A stretch of 64,000 bases of DNA from Haematobia irritans (GCF_050003625.1 NC_134397.1:273600070-273664069); one strand, 5' to 3'; positions 10,455-23,284 are shown, numbered from the stretch's first letter. A program made the numbers and translations. Notes: generated by a model not told the origin, from the letters alone.

Positions 10455-11396
10455 AGTTTTTTTTCCCGGAAACGGGATCCCGGGATTTCCCTGGAATACG
10501 CTATTTTTTCGTTCCCGGGAATTTTTCTTTATAATAAATGGAGGGATAAATACTATAAAACATTATTTTTAGCAACATTACACTTCCAAAATCCATATTT
10601 TTCAACTGTCATTTTCTTTGTAAATAAGGAATTTCAAATCCAATTTTAGTAGATTTTGAGTCAAATGTGAACGGGGCATAATTTAGCCTAAGGAATATAC
10701 AAAATAATTTAATTGTGTTTAGTATTTTTGTTAACTATGAAATGTAACAATTTAAGTAAACATTTTGAATTACCTTCGAAATTCAATTATCCTATTTGTA
10801 CCATATTCAAGTAGGATAATAGTAGTAGTTTCCTTGTCCGATATACACAGTCGTGGATTCTAGCGCAGATTCTAACGACCTCCTAATTTTTTAAAAGAAA
10901 AAGTAAACCGAAATTCCATAGTCTGGTAGACTAAATAAACCTTCATAAAGAACTATTGAAGGGATGTGTTTATGAAATTTGAAAATGGAAACTTTTACTT
11001 TAATTTCAAATTTAGATGGTGTATTCATTTTGGGAATATAGGCTGAACATGTGCATATAGTGGAATATAGTGACTGTGTTTTACGATGGTGAAATCCAAA
11101 TAAGTTTCCGGAAGAGACTTTCCATTGTAACCAATGTAAAAGTTGTTTTTTTTTTTGTATATTGTGTATTAGAAAATATTTCTTATTTTAGTATGATTTA
11201 TGGATGATTAACATAATAAACTTTGGTAATTGTCCAGGCAGCGCCTTATAACCGTAGCTTTAGATGATTTCTAATTTATTCAAATGTCTAAATATATGCC
11301 ACATCTAAGCAGGTTCCCTTTGACCGAGATTCCGGGAAATTCGAAAAAAATCCCTCTTTCCCGGCAATGGAAAAAGTCCGGGAAAAAGAAAACCCT
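10455..11396. mobile_element. Possible hAT-like TIR element with CCCGGG-rich ends
   Basis: The left end AGTTTTTTTTCCCGG is inverted at the right (complement AGGGTTTTCTTTTTCCCGG). It is inserted in HINE-C. The flanking 8-mers GAAATTAG and TCAACTAG match at 5 of 8 bases, compatible with an old 8-bp duplication. Short CCCGGGA palindromes lie inside both ends. No transposase frame. The superfamily is tentative. Confidence 0.5.
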
Positions 11397-11480
11397 TCAA
11401 CTAGGGTTTGATTCTGATTTAGGTACATTTACAGAAATACACTATTTCAATAGAGTTATTGAAGTTTAGTGCAAGTCCTT

Positions 11481-11723
11481 GGCCCATTTTTTTAAGCAAC
11501 GATCTAAATACAATATCTTCGGAAAGGGATTTGAGCGGAATATCTTTTATGTTATCCAAAAAAAAAACAATAATAAAAATTAAGAAAACTGATATTTTGG
11601 GGGCATGGAACCATTTTTTTAAATACATACATTAAAAAATATATTTTTGGGAATTACACATTTAAATTGAAATTTTTATAACATTATGATTTTTATTGAA
11701 TTTTGCAGGAAAAAATATGTTAA
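11481..11723. other. No gene; AT-rich
   Basis: Short A- and T-rich tracts between two repeats. Nothing recognised. Confidence 0.3.
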
Positions 11724-12982
11724 ACAAGTATATATAGCAGTAAGTTCGGCCGGGCCGAATCTTAAATACCCACCAACATGAATCAAATATTTCCTTTGAA
11801 CATTTCAGGGGGGTTTGATGACAGATATTTTCCCACGCAGATCAACCAGTACGCTTCCCACGGATAAATGTAAAGATTTTACCTATGAATACTAGATCAG
11901 ATTCTGAATTTATAAGAACCATTTTTTGTTTGAGTTTTAGAGGAATCATAAACATCTCTTGTAAGTGTGCAAGAAAATGATGAAATAAGGCCTTGATTTG
12001 AAATCTATAATATGTGGATTTTCATCCCAATTATTTAAATGACTACGAGAAGTAAAATCTGGAAATTTGGCATTCAGTTTCAAGCAATTTTCATGATCAG
12101 TGCGCCTTCTATACCTTTAATAAGTGAAATCGGTCTATATGGAGGCCTTACCAAATGGACCGATACAAATAAATCATATACACTTTGTTATGGGTCTAAA
12201 TACCAGTATATTTTCAATTTGTGGATAAACGGATAAACACTAAAATTTTTAGAGACCGTAGGAGTTAAATAGGGAGTTCGGTGTAATGGGGGCTATACCA
12301 AAACATGGAAGGATACACACAGTATTGAGCACATTTAATTGTAGTTCTAGAATCTAGACCCCATATCGGAGGGCCGGTTTATAAGGGGGCTATATCAAAA
12401 ACTGTACCGACACTCAATATATTCGGCACACCTCTTTATGGTCCGATAATCACCATTTTCGGCACATCTCTTTATTTTCCCAGAATACCTCTAGATTTCC
12501 AATTTCCGGCAAATTGGGTAAAAACAACGGATTTTAGAAGACCAAGAAGTAAAATCGGGAGATCGGTCTATATGGTGGCTATATCAAAACATGGACCGGT
12601 ACTCACCATTTTTGGCACACGTCTTTAGGGTTCTAGAGTACTTTTAGATTTCAAATTTCAGGTACATTGGATTAAAACTACGGATTCTATAAGCCGATGG
12701 ACCGATGGGCACCATTTTCGGTACACTTTTCGATGATCCTCTAGATTTCCAATTTCACGCAAATTGGATAAAAACTACGGTTTTTATACGCCCAAGACTT
12801 AAAATCGAGAGGTCGGTGTACATGGGGACTATATCAAAACTTTGGACCGATATAGCCCATCTTCGACAAAACAAAAGCCGAATCAGGACGATAGCGCCAT
12901 TATTGAAGGCTATAGCGTGATTACAAAAGACAGGCAGACAGACGGATATGCTTATATCGTTTTAGAATTTCTCCCTGATCAA

Positions 12983-13104
<122 letters not shown>

Positions 13105-13186
13105 CAGGAAACAAGTTCAAAGTTTTTATTCTGGAATTTCTCAAAAATTCTATATAAGATAGAAATTCACTTTTTTCGGTCTTAAA

Positions 13187-13339
13187 ATGAAGAAGAAGAA
13201 GAAACCATCGAAATCTGTGCATTTGGCAGCTAAAACAAAATTTCATAAACCCAAGGTGACAATTTTAAACACTTCTAGTCCGTGGACCCAGTATGGACTC
13301 ACAAACACCTTAGCTTTCACACTAAAAAAATTATGTTGA
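13187..13339 (+). other. Short unrecognised open frame (50 residues) inside HINE-B
   Basis: ATG at 13187 opens [20 protein letters not shown]..., which ends at the TGA at 13337. It lies in the segment between (AT)59 and the HINE-B 5' tip that is absent from other HINE-B copies. A 'tattacag' just upstream looks like a splice acceptor. Repeated AAG codons and a mixed composition are less AT-rich than the surroundings. It could be a captured 5' exon of a host gene or chance. I do not recognise the protein. Confidence 0.2.
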
Positions 13340-13430
13340 CATCTTTATTCAAAAGAATTAAAAAAAAAAGATTTTGGTACAAATGGAGTAACAAAGTTAG
13401 TATACCCCCAATCATGTGGTGGAGGGTATA

Positions 13431-14402
13431 AAAGTGAGGAGCTCTTCATATACATTCTATGAAGATTTTCGGTAAACTTAAATATATTCCCATGCAAAAA
13501 AAAATATAAAAAGCAGTTTACCGTTTATTACAAATTAAATATCGATCTTAAATTTACAAAAAAAAAATTTGCCAACAATACATGAGTTTTTAATCTTTTT
13601 CTTGTCTTGAAATCGTTGAGAGCACCTTTTTCTTATTCCAAATATGCCGGTCAGCAGAATCCAATAAACAATCGTATCACAACTTTAAATAAAAATAACA
13701 TATTTTTGTTTACTTTTTGTGCCGGTTACTTTTCAATGCAAACAACATAAACATGAAGTTAAAATCGCTTCTCGAGTAGGGCATGGGTTGGTGAAAAAGG
13801 AAAAGTTTTGTTGGCCTTTATGTTTTGTTGGCTATGATGACTTTATTTTGGTAGATTCCTTTTACGATATTTTTGGGGGCAAAAACAAAAAAAGGCTATC
13901 ATAACATCAAACAACACAATACCAGTAGCCAAAACCACGTCGTCTCTGTGTTATTTATTGTTGTTGGTGTTTTTGTCGGACATCACTTTTAAAATTCTAT
14001 AAAAAGGGATATAGACATATCGTCCTACGTAGCTTTTAATTTTCTGTTTTTCTGGTGGGTTTTTTGACTGGGTGAGTGGGAGGCGGCTGGACTATTGGGT
14101 TTGAAGTGGGAGTAGGTAGCACGTGACTTGTTTACAATAATGACTTATTTGTTTTCCATTTTCTAGTTTACATTGGCATTGCAACCATGGAGCATAGTAG
14201 ACATTTTAAAGTTATTAAATATAATACGCATTATATTTTATTAAATGAAAGAAAAAAGAATAAAATAAAAAAAAATATTATTAAAATTAACAAATATGGC
14301 CGAATCTTAATTGCCCACCACCATGGATCAAATATAGAAGTTTCCTCGAAAAACAGCCCTTATCGAACGAGCTTACTTGATACTGTATACAATTTCCGGG
14401 TG
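13431..14402. other. No gene; unclassified low-repeat DNA
   Basis: Includes a G-rich strip at about 14040-14130 (GTGAGTGGGAGGCGG type) in otherwise AT-rich DNA. No conserved coding frame was seen. Confidence 0.35.
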
Positions 14403-14430
14403 GATTTGATTTGATTTGATTTGATTTGAT
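14403..14430. repeat. (GATTT)n microsatellite, about 5 units
   Basis: Perfect pentamers directly abut a SINE fragment at its 5'-truncated side. Confidence 0.9.
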
Positions 14431-14495
14431 GTTTAGCTCAATGACAACGGACCTTTTTTTATAGCCAATTCCGAACGGCGTGAAACCACATTGAA
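14431..14495 (-). mobile_element. SINE body fragment
   Basis: The phrases 'gtttagctcaatgacaacgg' and 'atagccaattccgaacggcg' match the middle of the SINE copies at 7916 and 50002 (complement). Head and tail are absent. Confidence 0.7.
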
Positions 14496-14816
14496 AAATA
14501 TTGCTTAGCATAGAAGTCGTATTTATCTGATATATAGTTTTTTTTTCTTGTCCAAAAGTCAATAAACTTGACGATACAGTTATTTTGTCTTTAAAGTTAA
14601 GTATTTAATTTGCCTTAAATCTGGGTCGGTTTAAATAAAAGAAAATTTTGTTTGACTAAAACGTCAACTGATGTGACATTCTGAAAAATTCTTCAAAATC
14701 AATGAAAAAGTCTTTGTATTATTTCACTTTTTGTGTCTTGGGTACAAAACAAAAAAGCATTAAAAAATAGGAAATCTCATTCAATAATTCTTTTTAAAGA
14801 CATTTTTTTATTTGAA
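14496..14816. repeat. Second copy of the 7101-7902 repeat family
   Basis: It shares in order 'cttgtccaaaagtcaataaac', 'tctttaaagttaagta', 'ctgaaaaattcttcaaa' and 'aagacatttttttatttgaaaca' with 7330-7660. Divergence is high and the ends are unclear. Confidence 0.5.
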
Positions 14817-15352
14817 ACATCTAAAACCGATTAAAAATTTCAGTTTCTAAAATTGCGGTGTCTAGAAGTCAAAGAAATCAAATCGGGAGATCGGTCTATA
14901 GGGGGGCTCTTTTGATCAATGCATACCATATTCTGCAACTATTTATGGATCAAAAAAACCACAAGATTTTTAATATCAAACTATTAGAAATCAAAAAGTT
15001 AAATCGGGGTATTTGTTTACCAAAATCTGAACCGAAATTCGGCTGCTTGCAGATAAAAAACGAAGATTTGCCAAATTTTAGAATATAGCTCAATTATTGA
15101 AGGTTGTAGCATGCTATCAACAGACAGACAGATGGATGTATATGATACATATTTGCCATATATCTAGAGGATATACCTAGGATAAGTTAAGGTTGGGTTA
15201 AGTGGCAGCCCGATTAATTTTCAGGCCCACTTAGAATATTCAGTCCGTCCCGGCTATACCTAAATATGAATTGACTTAGACCCACAAACATTTTTTTAAA
15301 GCGCATCCCGGAATCCTGTATCGATTTTTGTAAACTTCCGATGCCGTCCTTT
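14817..15352. repeat. Local duplication, copy 1
   Basis: From 'catctaaaaccgatt' to 'aacttccgatgccgtcctt' it is colinear with 16801-17442 (e.g. GATCGGTCTATAGGGGGGCT). It includes a HINE-B-like module and a SINE/LINE tail in minus orientation at 15189-15256 ('gggttaagtggcagcccga'). Relative to copy 2 it lacks about 140 bp near 15285. Confidence 0.8.
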
Positions 15353-16800
15353 TATACCCTCCACCATAGGATGGGGGTATATTAACTTTGTCATTCTGTT
15401 TGTAACACATCGAAATATTGATCTAAGACCCCATAAAGTATATATATTCTGGGTCGTGGTGAAATTCTGAGTCGATCTGAGCATGTCCGTCCGTCCGTCT
15501 GTTCAAATCACGCTAACTTCCGACCGAAACAAGCTATCGACTTGAAACTTGGTACAAGTAGTTGTTATTGATGTAGGTCGGATGTTATTGCAAATGGGCC
15601 ATATCGGTCCACTTTTACGTAGAGCCCCCTAAACTGACCCCCAGATATCACCTCCATAGCCTCTTGGAGAAGCCAAATTCGTCCGATCCGGTTGAAACTT
15701 GGTACATGGTGTTAGTATATGGTCTCTAACAACCATGCAAAGATTGGTCCGCATCGGTCCATAATTATATATAGCCCCCATATAAACCGATCCCCCGATT
15801 TGGCTTTCGGAGCCTCTAAGAGAAGCAAATTTCATCCGATCCGGCTGAAATTTGGTACATGGTGTTAGTATATGGTCTTTAACAACCATGCAAAAATTAG
15901 TCCACATCGGTCCATAATTATATATAGCCCCCATATAAACCGATCCCTAGATTTGGCTTGCGGAGCCTCTAAGAGAAGAAAATTTCATCCGATCCGGATG
16001 AAATTTGGTACATGGTGTAAGTATATGGTCTCTAACAACTATGCAAAAATTGGTCCACATCGGTCAATAATTATATATATAGCCCCCAATATAAACCGAT
16101 CCCCCGATTTGGCTTGCTGAGCCTCTAAGAGAAGCAAATGTCATCCAATTTTGTACATGGTGTTAGTATATGGTCTCTAATGACCATGCAAAAAATTGTC
16201 CACATCGGTCCATAATTATATATAGCCCCCATATAAACCGATCACCAGATTTGACCTCCGGAGCCTCTTCGAAGACCAAAATTCATCAGATTCAGTTGAA
16301 ATTTGTTACGTGGTGTTTATATATGGCCTCAAACACCCATGCAAAAATTGGTCGAAATCGGTCCATAATTATATATCGCCCCCATATAAACCGATCCCCA
16401 GATTTGACCTCCGGAACCCCTTGGAAGAGCAAAATTCATCCGATTCGGTTGAAATTTGGTACGTGATGTTAGCATATGCTATCCAACAACCATGCAGGAA
16501 TTGGTTCATATCAGTCCATAATTATATATAGCCGCCATAAAACCGATCCCCAGATTTGACCTCCGGTGCCTTGTGGAGAAGCAAAATTCATCCGATCTGG
16601 TTGAAATTTGGTACGTGATGGTAGTATATGATATTTAACAGCCATGCCAAAAGTGGTCCATATCAGTCCATATTCATTATAGCCCCCATATAAACCGATC
16701 CCGAGATTTGGTTTTGGAGCCTCTTGGAGGAGCAAATTTCATCCGAGTCGGTTGAAATTTGGTACATTGTGCTAGTATGTGGTTAACATAGGTCTTTAAG
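15353..16800 (+). repeat. HINE-A copy, 3' truncated
   Basis: The 5' hairpin TATACCCTCCACCATAGGAT, a shortened GTCY tract near 15486-15500 and seven or eight modules are present. The 3' hairpin and ACTTGT are missing: the element stops at about 16800, where duplication copy 2 starts. Only the 5' edge, in a T-run, is a clean insertion boundary. Confidence 0.82.
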
Positions 16801-17442
16801 GATCTAAAATCGATTTAAAATTGCGGTGTCTAGAAGTCAAAGAAATCAAATCGGGAGATCGGTCCATAGGGGGGCTGTATTGATCAATGCACACCATATT
16901 CTGCAACTATTTATGGATCCAAAATACCACAAGATTTTTAATATCAAACTACATTGTCTACAAGATCAAAAAGTTAAATCGGGGTAGTTGTTTACCAAAA
17001 TCTGAAGCGAAATTTGGCTGCTTGCAGATAAAAAACGAAGATGTGCCAAATTTTACAATATAGCTCCATTATTGAAGGTTGTATATGATTCATATTTGCC
17101 GTATATCTAGAGGCTAGGATAAGTTAAGGTTAGGTTAAGTGGCAGCCCGATTAAGTTTCAGGCTCACTTAGAATATTCAGTCCGTCCAGGCTATACCTAA
17201 ATATGAATTGACTTGGACCCATTTTGGCACACGTACTTGCAATATCAATACCACTATCTATGCAAAATGTGAAGCAAATTGTAATCAAATTATGGCCTCT
17301 TAACTTAAGTAGATCGAAAGATTTTGACCTTCTCTTGAGGGTTTTGTTATTGTTTAGAGAAGAACATCCCAGCACAAACATTTCTTTAAAGCGCATCCCG
17401 GAATCCTCTATCGATTTTTTTAAACTTCCGATGCCGTCCTTT
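16801..17442. repeat. Local duplication, copy 2
   Basis: Colinear with 14817-15352 but retains an extra block at about 17220-17375 ('ggcacacgtacttgcaatat'). The SINE/LINE tail is at about 17127-17190. It continues straight into a T6 fragment where copy 1 is interrupted by HINE-A. Confidence 0.8.
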
Positions 17443-17644
17443 TTTTTAGTTCACATCCAAAACACTGAATTCGGTTCACACCTTAAGAAGTTATGCAAAT
17501 TCAGTGCAACGGCTGTTGATGTGGTGGACATTCGACCTATGACAAGCCCATGTTAAATTCATCGTTTCTGTGCCAATTTTGCACCACTTCGGGATCGAAA
17601 AAAGAGAATTTTCACCACTTTTTTGACGACGCTTTTTTGCTGGG
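17443..17644 (-). mobile_element. T6 fragment
   Basis: Minus-strand copy of the T6 left half, ending in TTTTTTGCTGGG at 17633-17644. It carries 'caattttgcaccacttcggg' and 'cttaagaagttatgcaaatt' as in 41432-41600 (complement). Confidence 0.8.
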
Positions 17645-19229
17645 ATTATAAAGCAAAGATTATGGACCTTCTTTCAATTAAACTTTCTTTATTTTTAAGA
17701 CATTCTTATTAATAATTATGTGTATTAAAAGGTTTGCCTAATCTTTCATATTAGGTCACAGGCAGATGGGCGAAAACCTATTGGAATTAAAAATAGAGTC
17801 AATAAGGGTATAAAGAGCCCAAGGTGGGCCGATCTAAAATTTTTAGTTTGGTGTATTTTTTCTTTGGGTGTTTTTGTTGCCTGTAATTTGCATACGATGT
17901 ACCACTGTAAGTAAGTGGCGTTCATACTATAGCCAACCAACACTCACGTACATACGAATCAAAGATAACCAATCAAAAAAAATCATAGTAACCTCCACAT
18001 AAAAAGGTATACGAATTGAATAAAAGTTTAAAATGTAAACGTGGCCTACATGACAGCCGGTGATATCGATTCCTTTTTGTTTATAAGAGAAACAATAGAA
18101 ATTTATAAAAATAAAAGGAGTTATAATGGGTAGGTCCATTTCATATTCCCATCATTCATTCCATTCTGAAAATGGTTAAACTGTAAAACACCGACTTATA
18201 TCGTTAACCCATGAAGAACCACAATGGACTTAATAGTCTAAGTGAGCTTGAATCTTAATCGGGCTGCCAATTTAACCTAACCTAATTGTGATATTAATAT
18301 TCTGAGAAATATGGTCAAAATAACAAACAGAAGGGTCTGTTGAAAACCGAAACTTTTAACTATGGTAAAATATAATTTTAAAAAGAAAAGTAAGGACAAC
18401 AAATATACCAGTATGAATGATCTAAAGAAAGGCATTGCAAAGGAATAAATCAAAACACTGGCATATTTCAGATTTCAAGACAGATTTCCAAATAATAGAT
18501 GACACAAACAAAAGTATTCTGGAAATTTGTATTGTTTGCAAAAATTTTTGTTATTTGAATTCGTAAAATAGAACTCAGAAAAAATTGCCACTTGAGTTGA
18601 TAACATTTCGTCTGAGATACCCTTTAGAAGAAATTAAACTACAAAGGTCTTCAAAAACCCCCTTAATCACACTTCCCCTACATAGAGAAAAATATCACCA
18701 AAATATTCCCAATTAAAAAGTTGGTTTAAATTGAAACTTGAAAGTTGAAAAAATTTTTTTAAATGAATCAGTTTTTGAATGAAACTAAACAAGATTAAAA
18801 ATAATTATAGGAAGTGATTTAAATGTAGAATAGTGATTAAAAATTGTTGGTTGTTGTGTCCTTGAAACCAGTTTCAAATAGTTATCACAGTAGTTGTTGT
18901 TCACTAGAAACAAGACATTGTGTGATCGTTCACCAATCAGGTCAATTCAGCAATGCCTCTAAAAATAGATTTCAATCTGTTGAGACCCAAATTGAATCAC
19001 CTCACCCAGCCAGATCTTACTAGAGACTATGGAAATGTGGATTAGGCAACACTGAAACATATGTATAGTCGGGCTTGTAAGATGGGTATCTGGCATTTTC
19101 TTTTCAATAGCATAATAATACCAATTCCTTAATCTTCATGTCCATTAGCTCGCATTTAAAATTGTAATTGATGTAAAGTAATTGATTTGGACGAAAAAAC
19201 AGCCTGCGTTGATATCAGGCTAACATAAA
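17645..19229. other. No gene; low-repeat DNA with a retroposon tail
   Basis: Mostly unclassified. At about 18221-18285 lies a plus-strand SINE/LINE 3' tail ('tagtctaagtgagcttgaat', 'aatcgggctgcc', 'aacctaacctaat'). About 18680-18930 is an AT-rich block with 'acatagagaaaaatatcacc' that resembles one half of a TIR element. No exon was recognised. Confidence 0.4.
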
Positions 19230-20745
19230 ACAAGTATATACAGCACTAAGTTCGGCCGGGCCGAATCTTAAATACCCACCACCATGAACCAAATATTAGG
19301 GTTTCCTTTGAAATTTCAGGAAGGCTTGACGACTTGAGGACACTTCCCGAAGATAAATTTAAAGATTTCACCTATAAGGACTATATAAGATTCTGGATTT
19401 ATAAGAACCATTTTTGTTTGTGTTTTTGAGGAATCATTAACATCTCTTGTAAGTAAGCAAGAAAATTATAAAATAACGTCTTGATTTGAAATCTTAAATC
19501 TGTAGAAGTAAAATCTGGAAATATTACATTGAGTTTCAAGCAATTTTCATGATCAGTGCGCCCACCAAATGGATCGATAAAAACTTTATCCGATACACGT
19601 TTTTGTAAGCCTAAAATACCAGAATATTTACAATTTCAGGCAAATCAGATAAAAACTACGGTTTCTAGAAACCCAAGGAGATAAATCGGGACATCATTCT
19701 TATGGGGGCTATACTAAAATATGGACCGATACTCACCGTTTTCGGCACACCTCTTTATGACCCAAAAATACCTCTAGATTTCCAATTTCAGGCAAATAGG
19801 ATAAAAACTTCGGATTCTAGAAGCCCAAGAAGTAAAATCGGGAATCGGTCTATATGGGGGCTATACCAAAATATGGACCGATGCTCACCATTTGCGGCAC
19901 ACCTCTTTATGGTCCTAAAATACCTCTAGATTTCCAATTTCAGACAAATTGGATAAAAACTACGGTTTCTATAAGCCCAAGACCCCAAATCGGGAGGTCG
20001 TTTTATATGGGGACCATACCAAAACATGGACCGATACTCACAATTTTTGGCACACGTATTTGTGGTCCTACAATACCTCTAGATTTCCAATTTCAGGTAA
20101 ATTGAATAGAAACTGCGGTTTCTATAAGCCCAAGAATAAAATCGGGAGATCGGTCTATATGGGGGCTATACCAAAATATGGACCGATACTCACAATTTTT
20201 GGCACACGTATTTGTGGTCTTACAATACCTCTAGATTTCCAATTTCAAGTAAATTGAATAAAAACTGCGGTGTCTATAAGCCCAAGGAGTAAAATCGGGA
20301 GATCGGTCTATATGGGGGCTATACCAAAACATGGACTGGCACACCTCTTTATGGTCATAAAATACCTCTAGATTTCAAATTTCAGGTAAATTGGATAAAA
20401 ACTTCGATTTCTATAAGTCCAAAACCCGAAATCGGGAGGTCGGTTTATATGGGGACTATATCAAAACCTGGACCGATATAGCCCATCTTCGAAGATGACC
20501 TGCCTGCAGACAAAAGACGAGTTTGCGCAAAATTTCAGCACGATTGCTTCATTATTGAAGACTATAGCGTGATTACAACAGACAGACAGACAGACGGACA
20601 GACGGACATCGTTATATCGTCTTAGAATTTCTCCCTGATCAAGAATATATATACTTTATATAGTCGGAAATCGATATTTCGATGTGTTACAAACGGAATG
20701 ACAAACTTATTATACCCCCGTCACCATTCTATAGTGGTGGGTATA
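19230..20745 (-). repeat. HINE-B copy, full length
   Basis: The left edge ACAAGTATATACAGCAC plus hairpin CGGCCGGGCCG is the 3' end. The right edge, CACCATTCTATAGTGGTGGG then TATA, is the 5' hairpin. A GACAGACAGACGG tract (GTCY complement) lies at about 20580-20605. Inside are about 150-bp modules with TATGGGGGCTATACCAAAA. Plus-strand open frames (antisense to the element) repeat a SVYMGAIPKYGPILT-like peptide. This copy is the best local reference for HINE-B. Confidence 0.87.
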
Positions 20746-20969
20746 AATATGTTTTGTTTTTAATTGAAAATGAATTGCAAAGAATTTTGCAATCAACATC
20801 GATTAAAAAATGAATTGAAATTTTCTAATGAATTCAATTAATTTTTAAATCACGTATTTTTTTTGATGCCCAACTAAAATTATATTTTTCGTGATTGAAA
20901 ACACTACAATTAAAAAATTATTTGGATCAATTCATTTTGTGATTGAATCAGAAAAATGTTTATTGTGTG
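20746..20969. other. AT-rich half of a TIR-like repeat
   Basis: 'tttttaattgaaaatgaatt', 'gattgaatcagaaaaatg' and similar AATTGA/TCAATT phrases resemble 30643-30870. Possibly a decayed MITE. Confidence 0.35.
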
Positions 20970-20971
20970 TA

Positions 20972-21448
20972 CACTAATAGAAAAATTGCGTTCCACAATC
21001 GTGAACGGACGGTGACAAAATGAAGCGGAAACGTTCACGAAAAATCAAAACGGAATGTTCACGATTTTGTCCACGGGCGTTCACGATTTCATGAACGGCA
21101 TTCGGTTTTCTTTTTCCATGAAAACTCTTAAAATAATCGTTAGACGTTTTTATGGCAACTCCGCCGGTGGTGCAATGAGCTAAATCGACTGTTAACGCGT
21201 ATGGTGCACACAACATAGGTTCGAGTCACGGTAGCGGAAATCTTTTTTTTAATTTTGTTTATAAATTCGTAACCATTACGTTTTCAGATCATGAACGCTC
21301 GTTGTTGTTTTGACAACGGATGGTGTCATTTTAACGTTGTCAGATTGACCCCGTCTGTTCACAGTTTGACAACACATGTGTGTTGATTCACTTTCATGAA
21401 CGAAACGTTTTGAAATGACAACGTCGTTCATGATTTTTTCTATGGGTG
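20972..21448. mobile_element. T5 TIR element with tRNA-like core, 477 bp
   Basis: The ends CACTAATAGAAAAATTGCG and (complement) CACCCATAGAAAAAATCATG are inverted and flanked by TA at 20970-20971 and 21449-21450. The interior has many 'cgttcacga/tcgtgaacg' motifs near both ends. A tRNA-like stretch with box A and box B lies at 21161-21235. There is no transposase. Movement in trans is inferred. Confidence 0.78.
21161..21235 (+). promoter_or_regulatory. tRNA-like polymerase III promoter inside T5
   Basis: Box A-like TGGTGCAATGAGC (21168-21180) and box B GGTTCGAGTC (21218-21227) are spaced as in tRNA genes. The arms do not fold into a convincing cloverleaf, so it is a tRNA relic rather than a tRNA gene. 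If active it would drive a short RNA from within the TIR element. Confidence 0.55.
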
Positions 21449-21450
21449 TA

Positions 21451-23284
21451 TATGGGTTAATATTACCCGTCGATAGACATCACGTCTTTACTTTGACAAC
21501 GAAATTTTTAATTCACCGATTTGTTGCCCAAGAGAATCAAGTGGCCTGAATTGTGTTTCAATCGATGTCACTTGAATGGGGGCAAGCTTTTAAGTATTTA
21601 TTTAAATTACTTGAGATTTTTTTTGTTTGTTCATTACCCGACATCCCTCTGCCAAAGGTTCTACTCCTCCAGGGCCGAAGTCTATGGGTGAAGGCAGAGA
21701 GGGTATTTCACTTAGAATGCTTTGCTCTTTGATATGCTGTCATTATATTCATGGAACTTCGTCATTCAAGTGGACAAGCGTTTGTAAAAATAAAAGAACA
21801 TTTTAAAATTTTTGTCATGCACGTGCTGGGTTGCTCTCTCGTTCCTTCCTATCTTGTGTGATTCCTGGTACTGGTGTTCGTTCTTTTTGCTTAAAATCAT
21901 TTACATTTAAATGTAAATCGATGAATACCATCAACAACAGCACAACCAAATCATAAGGATTATAAGCTTGAAAATAAGGATAATGCTTTACTTGCTCGGC
22001 CATTACGTGAGAAAAGACCAAGTGTTTGTGTGCATGTGTGTGGAGGCTCCTGCAAGCATGTTCTCCATATTGACGAGTACACCTTCTCATCCACTGTCAA
22101 CGTAACTGTGGTTGAGCTTTGAGATTTTTGCATGGCATCACCATAGCGCTTAGACGTGTGCTAAAGGAAACGGAAATGTTAAGCAAAGTTGCCACTCATC
22201 CTGCTAACATCAACATAACGTAAAAGGCAATCATGACAAGGCTACAAAGCAAGGCCAAGGATAATGCCAGAAGAAGACTGAACCAAGTGAGTACAAATAG
22301 AAAAGAGGAATTAATTGATTTATGCGTTTGTTTTTCAATTTGTTTATGCTTTGTTGTTGTTGTTGTTGTTGCGTTGTTCTTGAGCTTTGTTTTTTGTTCC
22401 TCTTTGTTTTGTTCCTTGCGTTTGTTGTTGCTATTGCTGTTTTGTGGTTGTTTGCCTTTTAAAAGGATCATAAGCACTATGGATTTTATTTGCTATACTT
22501 GTCTATTGGCCTTTGAAATATGTACAAGCTATTGAGCTACCTTCATTTCCATCTTTCATAAACTGGGAATGAGAAGCTCTTCTTACTAGGGTGTATAGGT
22601 CGTTCAGTGAACTACATCTAGGTAGCTAGGACTCCCACAGCTAAGCATCGGAATACACAATGAGTCTTGCGACAACGCAATCAATTAATGTGAATGTTAC
22701 TGGGATTACAGAGGAATTTCCAATGATTATCTTTTAAAAGATTTATCAAATGCTTCCGGATTATTGCCATTCAAATGCCATTTCCATATAATTTACAAGT
22801 AAATCGAATGCAAATCGAAGCTAAACCGAAGAGTGAGTCTTATAATATAAAATTCATTGGAAAATTCATGGAATCGTTGATGTGTTTAATTTCTTTTTCA
22901 GATTCGAAAAAAAAACTAGGAAACTTCAGATTTTGTTCGTTCACTCTATTATTGCGCTTAAAGCAAGCGGGAATTAAAGCCAATTTAAATGAACTAAAAA
23001 CGAGAAAAACGCTATACACAAATGCAGCATAAAATTTTGACTAGATTCGAAATTCCCAAAAGGATAGTTCAGAAGTTCTTGACTTTTCATCCAAACACAT
23101 TCATCCTAAACTTCGTATAGTGTTACGGATATTTTATCAAAATATAATTTTTTCCGTAACAAGAGAATAATGCACTTCAAACGACCGACAAAGCAATCAC
23201 ACGATTCATGAAAGAGGATCTGCTGTATTTTGTACCATTTTCGACGAAGTGCCGTCTTGAGATGAGCTTGATAAGATGGCAATT
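21451..23284. other. No gene; largely unique DNA
   Basis: Composition is more balanced than the repeats, for example at 21640-21780. A (GTT)n-rich strip lies at 22345-22450; open frames there are low-complexity. No splice-bounded coding exon could be argued. Confidence 0.35.

Larger units (their letters stand above)
9970..11480 (+). repeat. HINE-C relic in three pieces
   Basis: Pieces at 9970-10029, 10280-10454 and about 11397-11480 match HINE-C phrases ('gtagaattatcattttagc', 'ttggttgaaatcggttcaga', 'tagctccaatatatatctt'). They are separated by the foldback MITE at 10030-10279 and the element at 10455-11396. Both outer ends are lost. Confidence 0.7.

Noticed and set aside
22196..22535. Asn/Lys- or Leu/Val-rich frames of 93-100 residues
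   Set aside because: They arise from a (GTT)n-rich low-complexity strip read on both strands.
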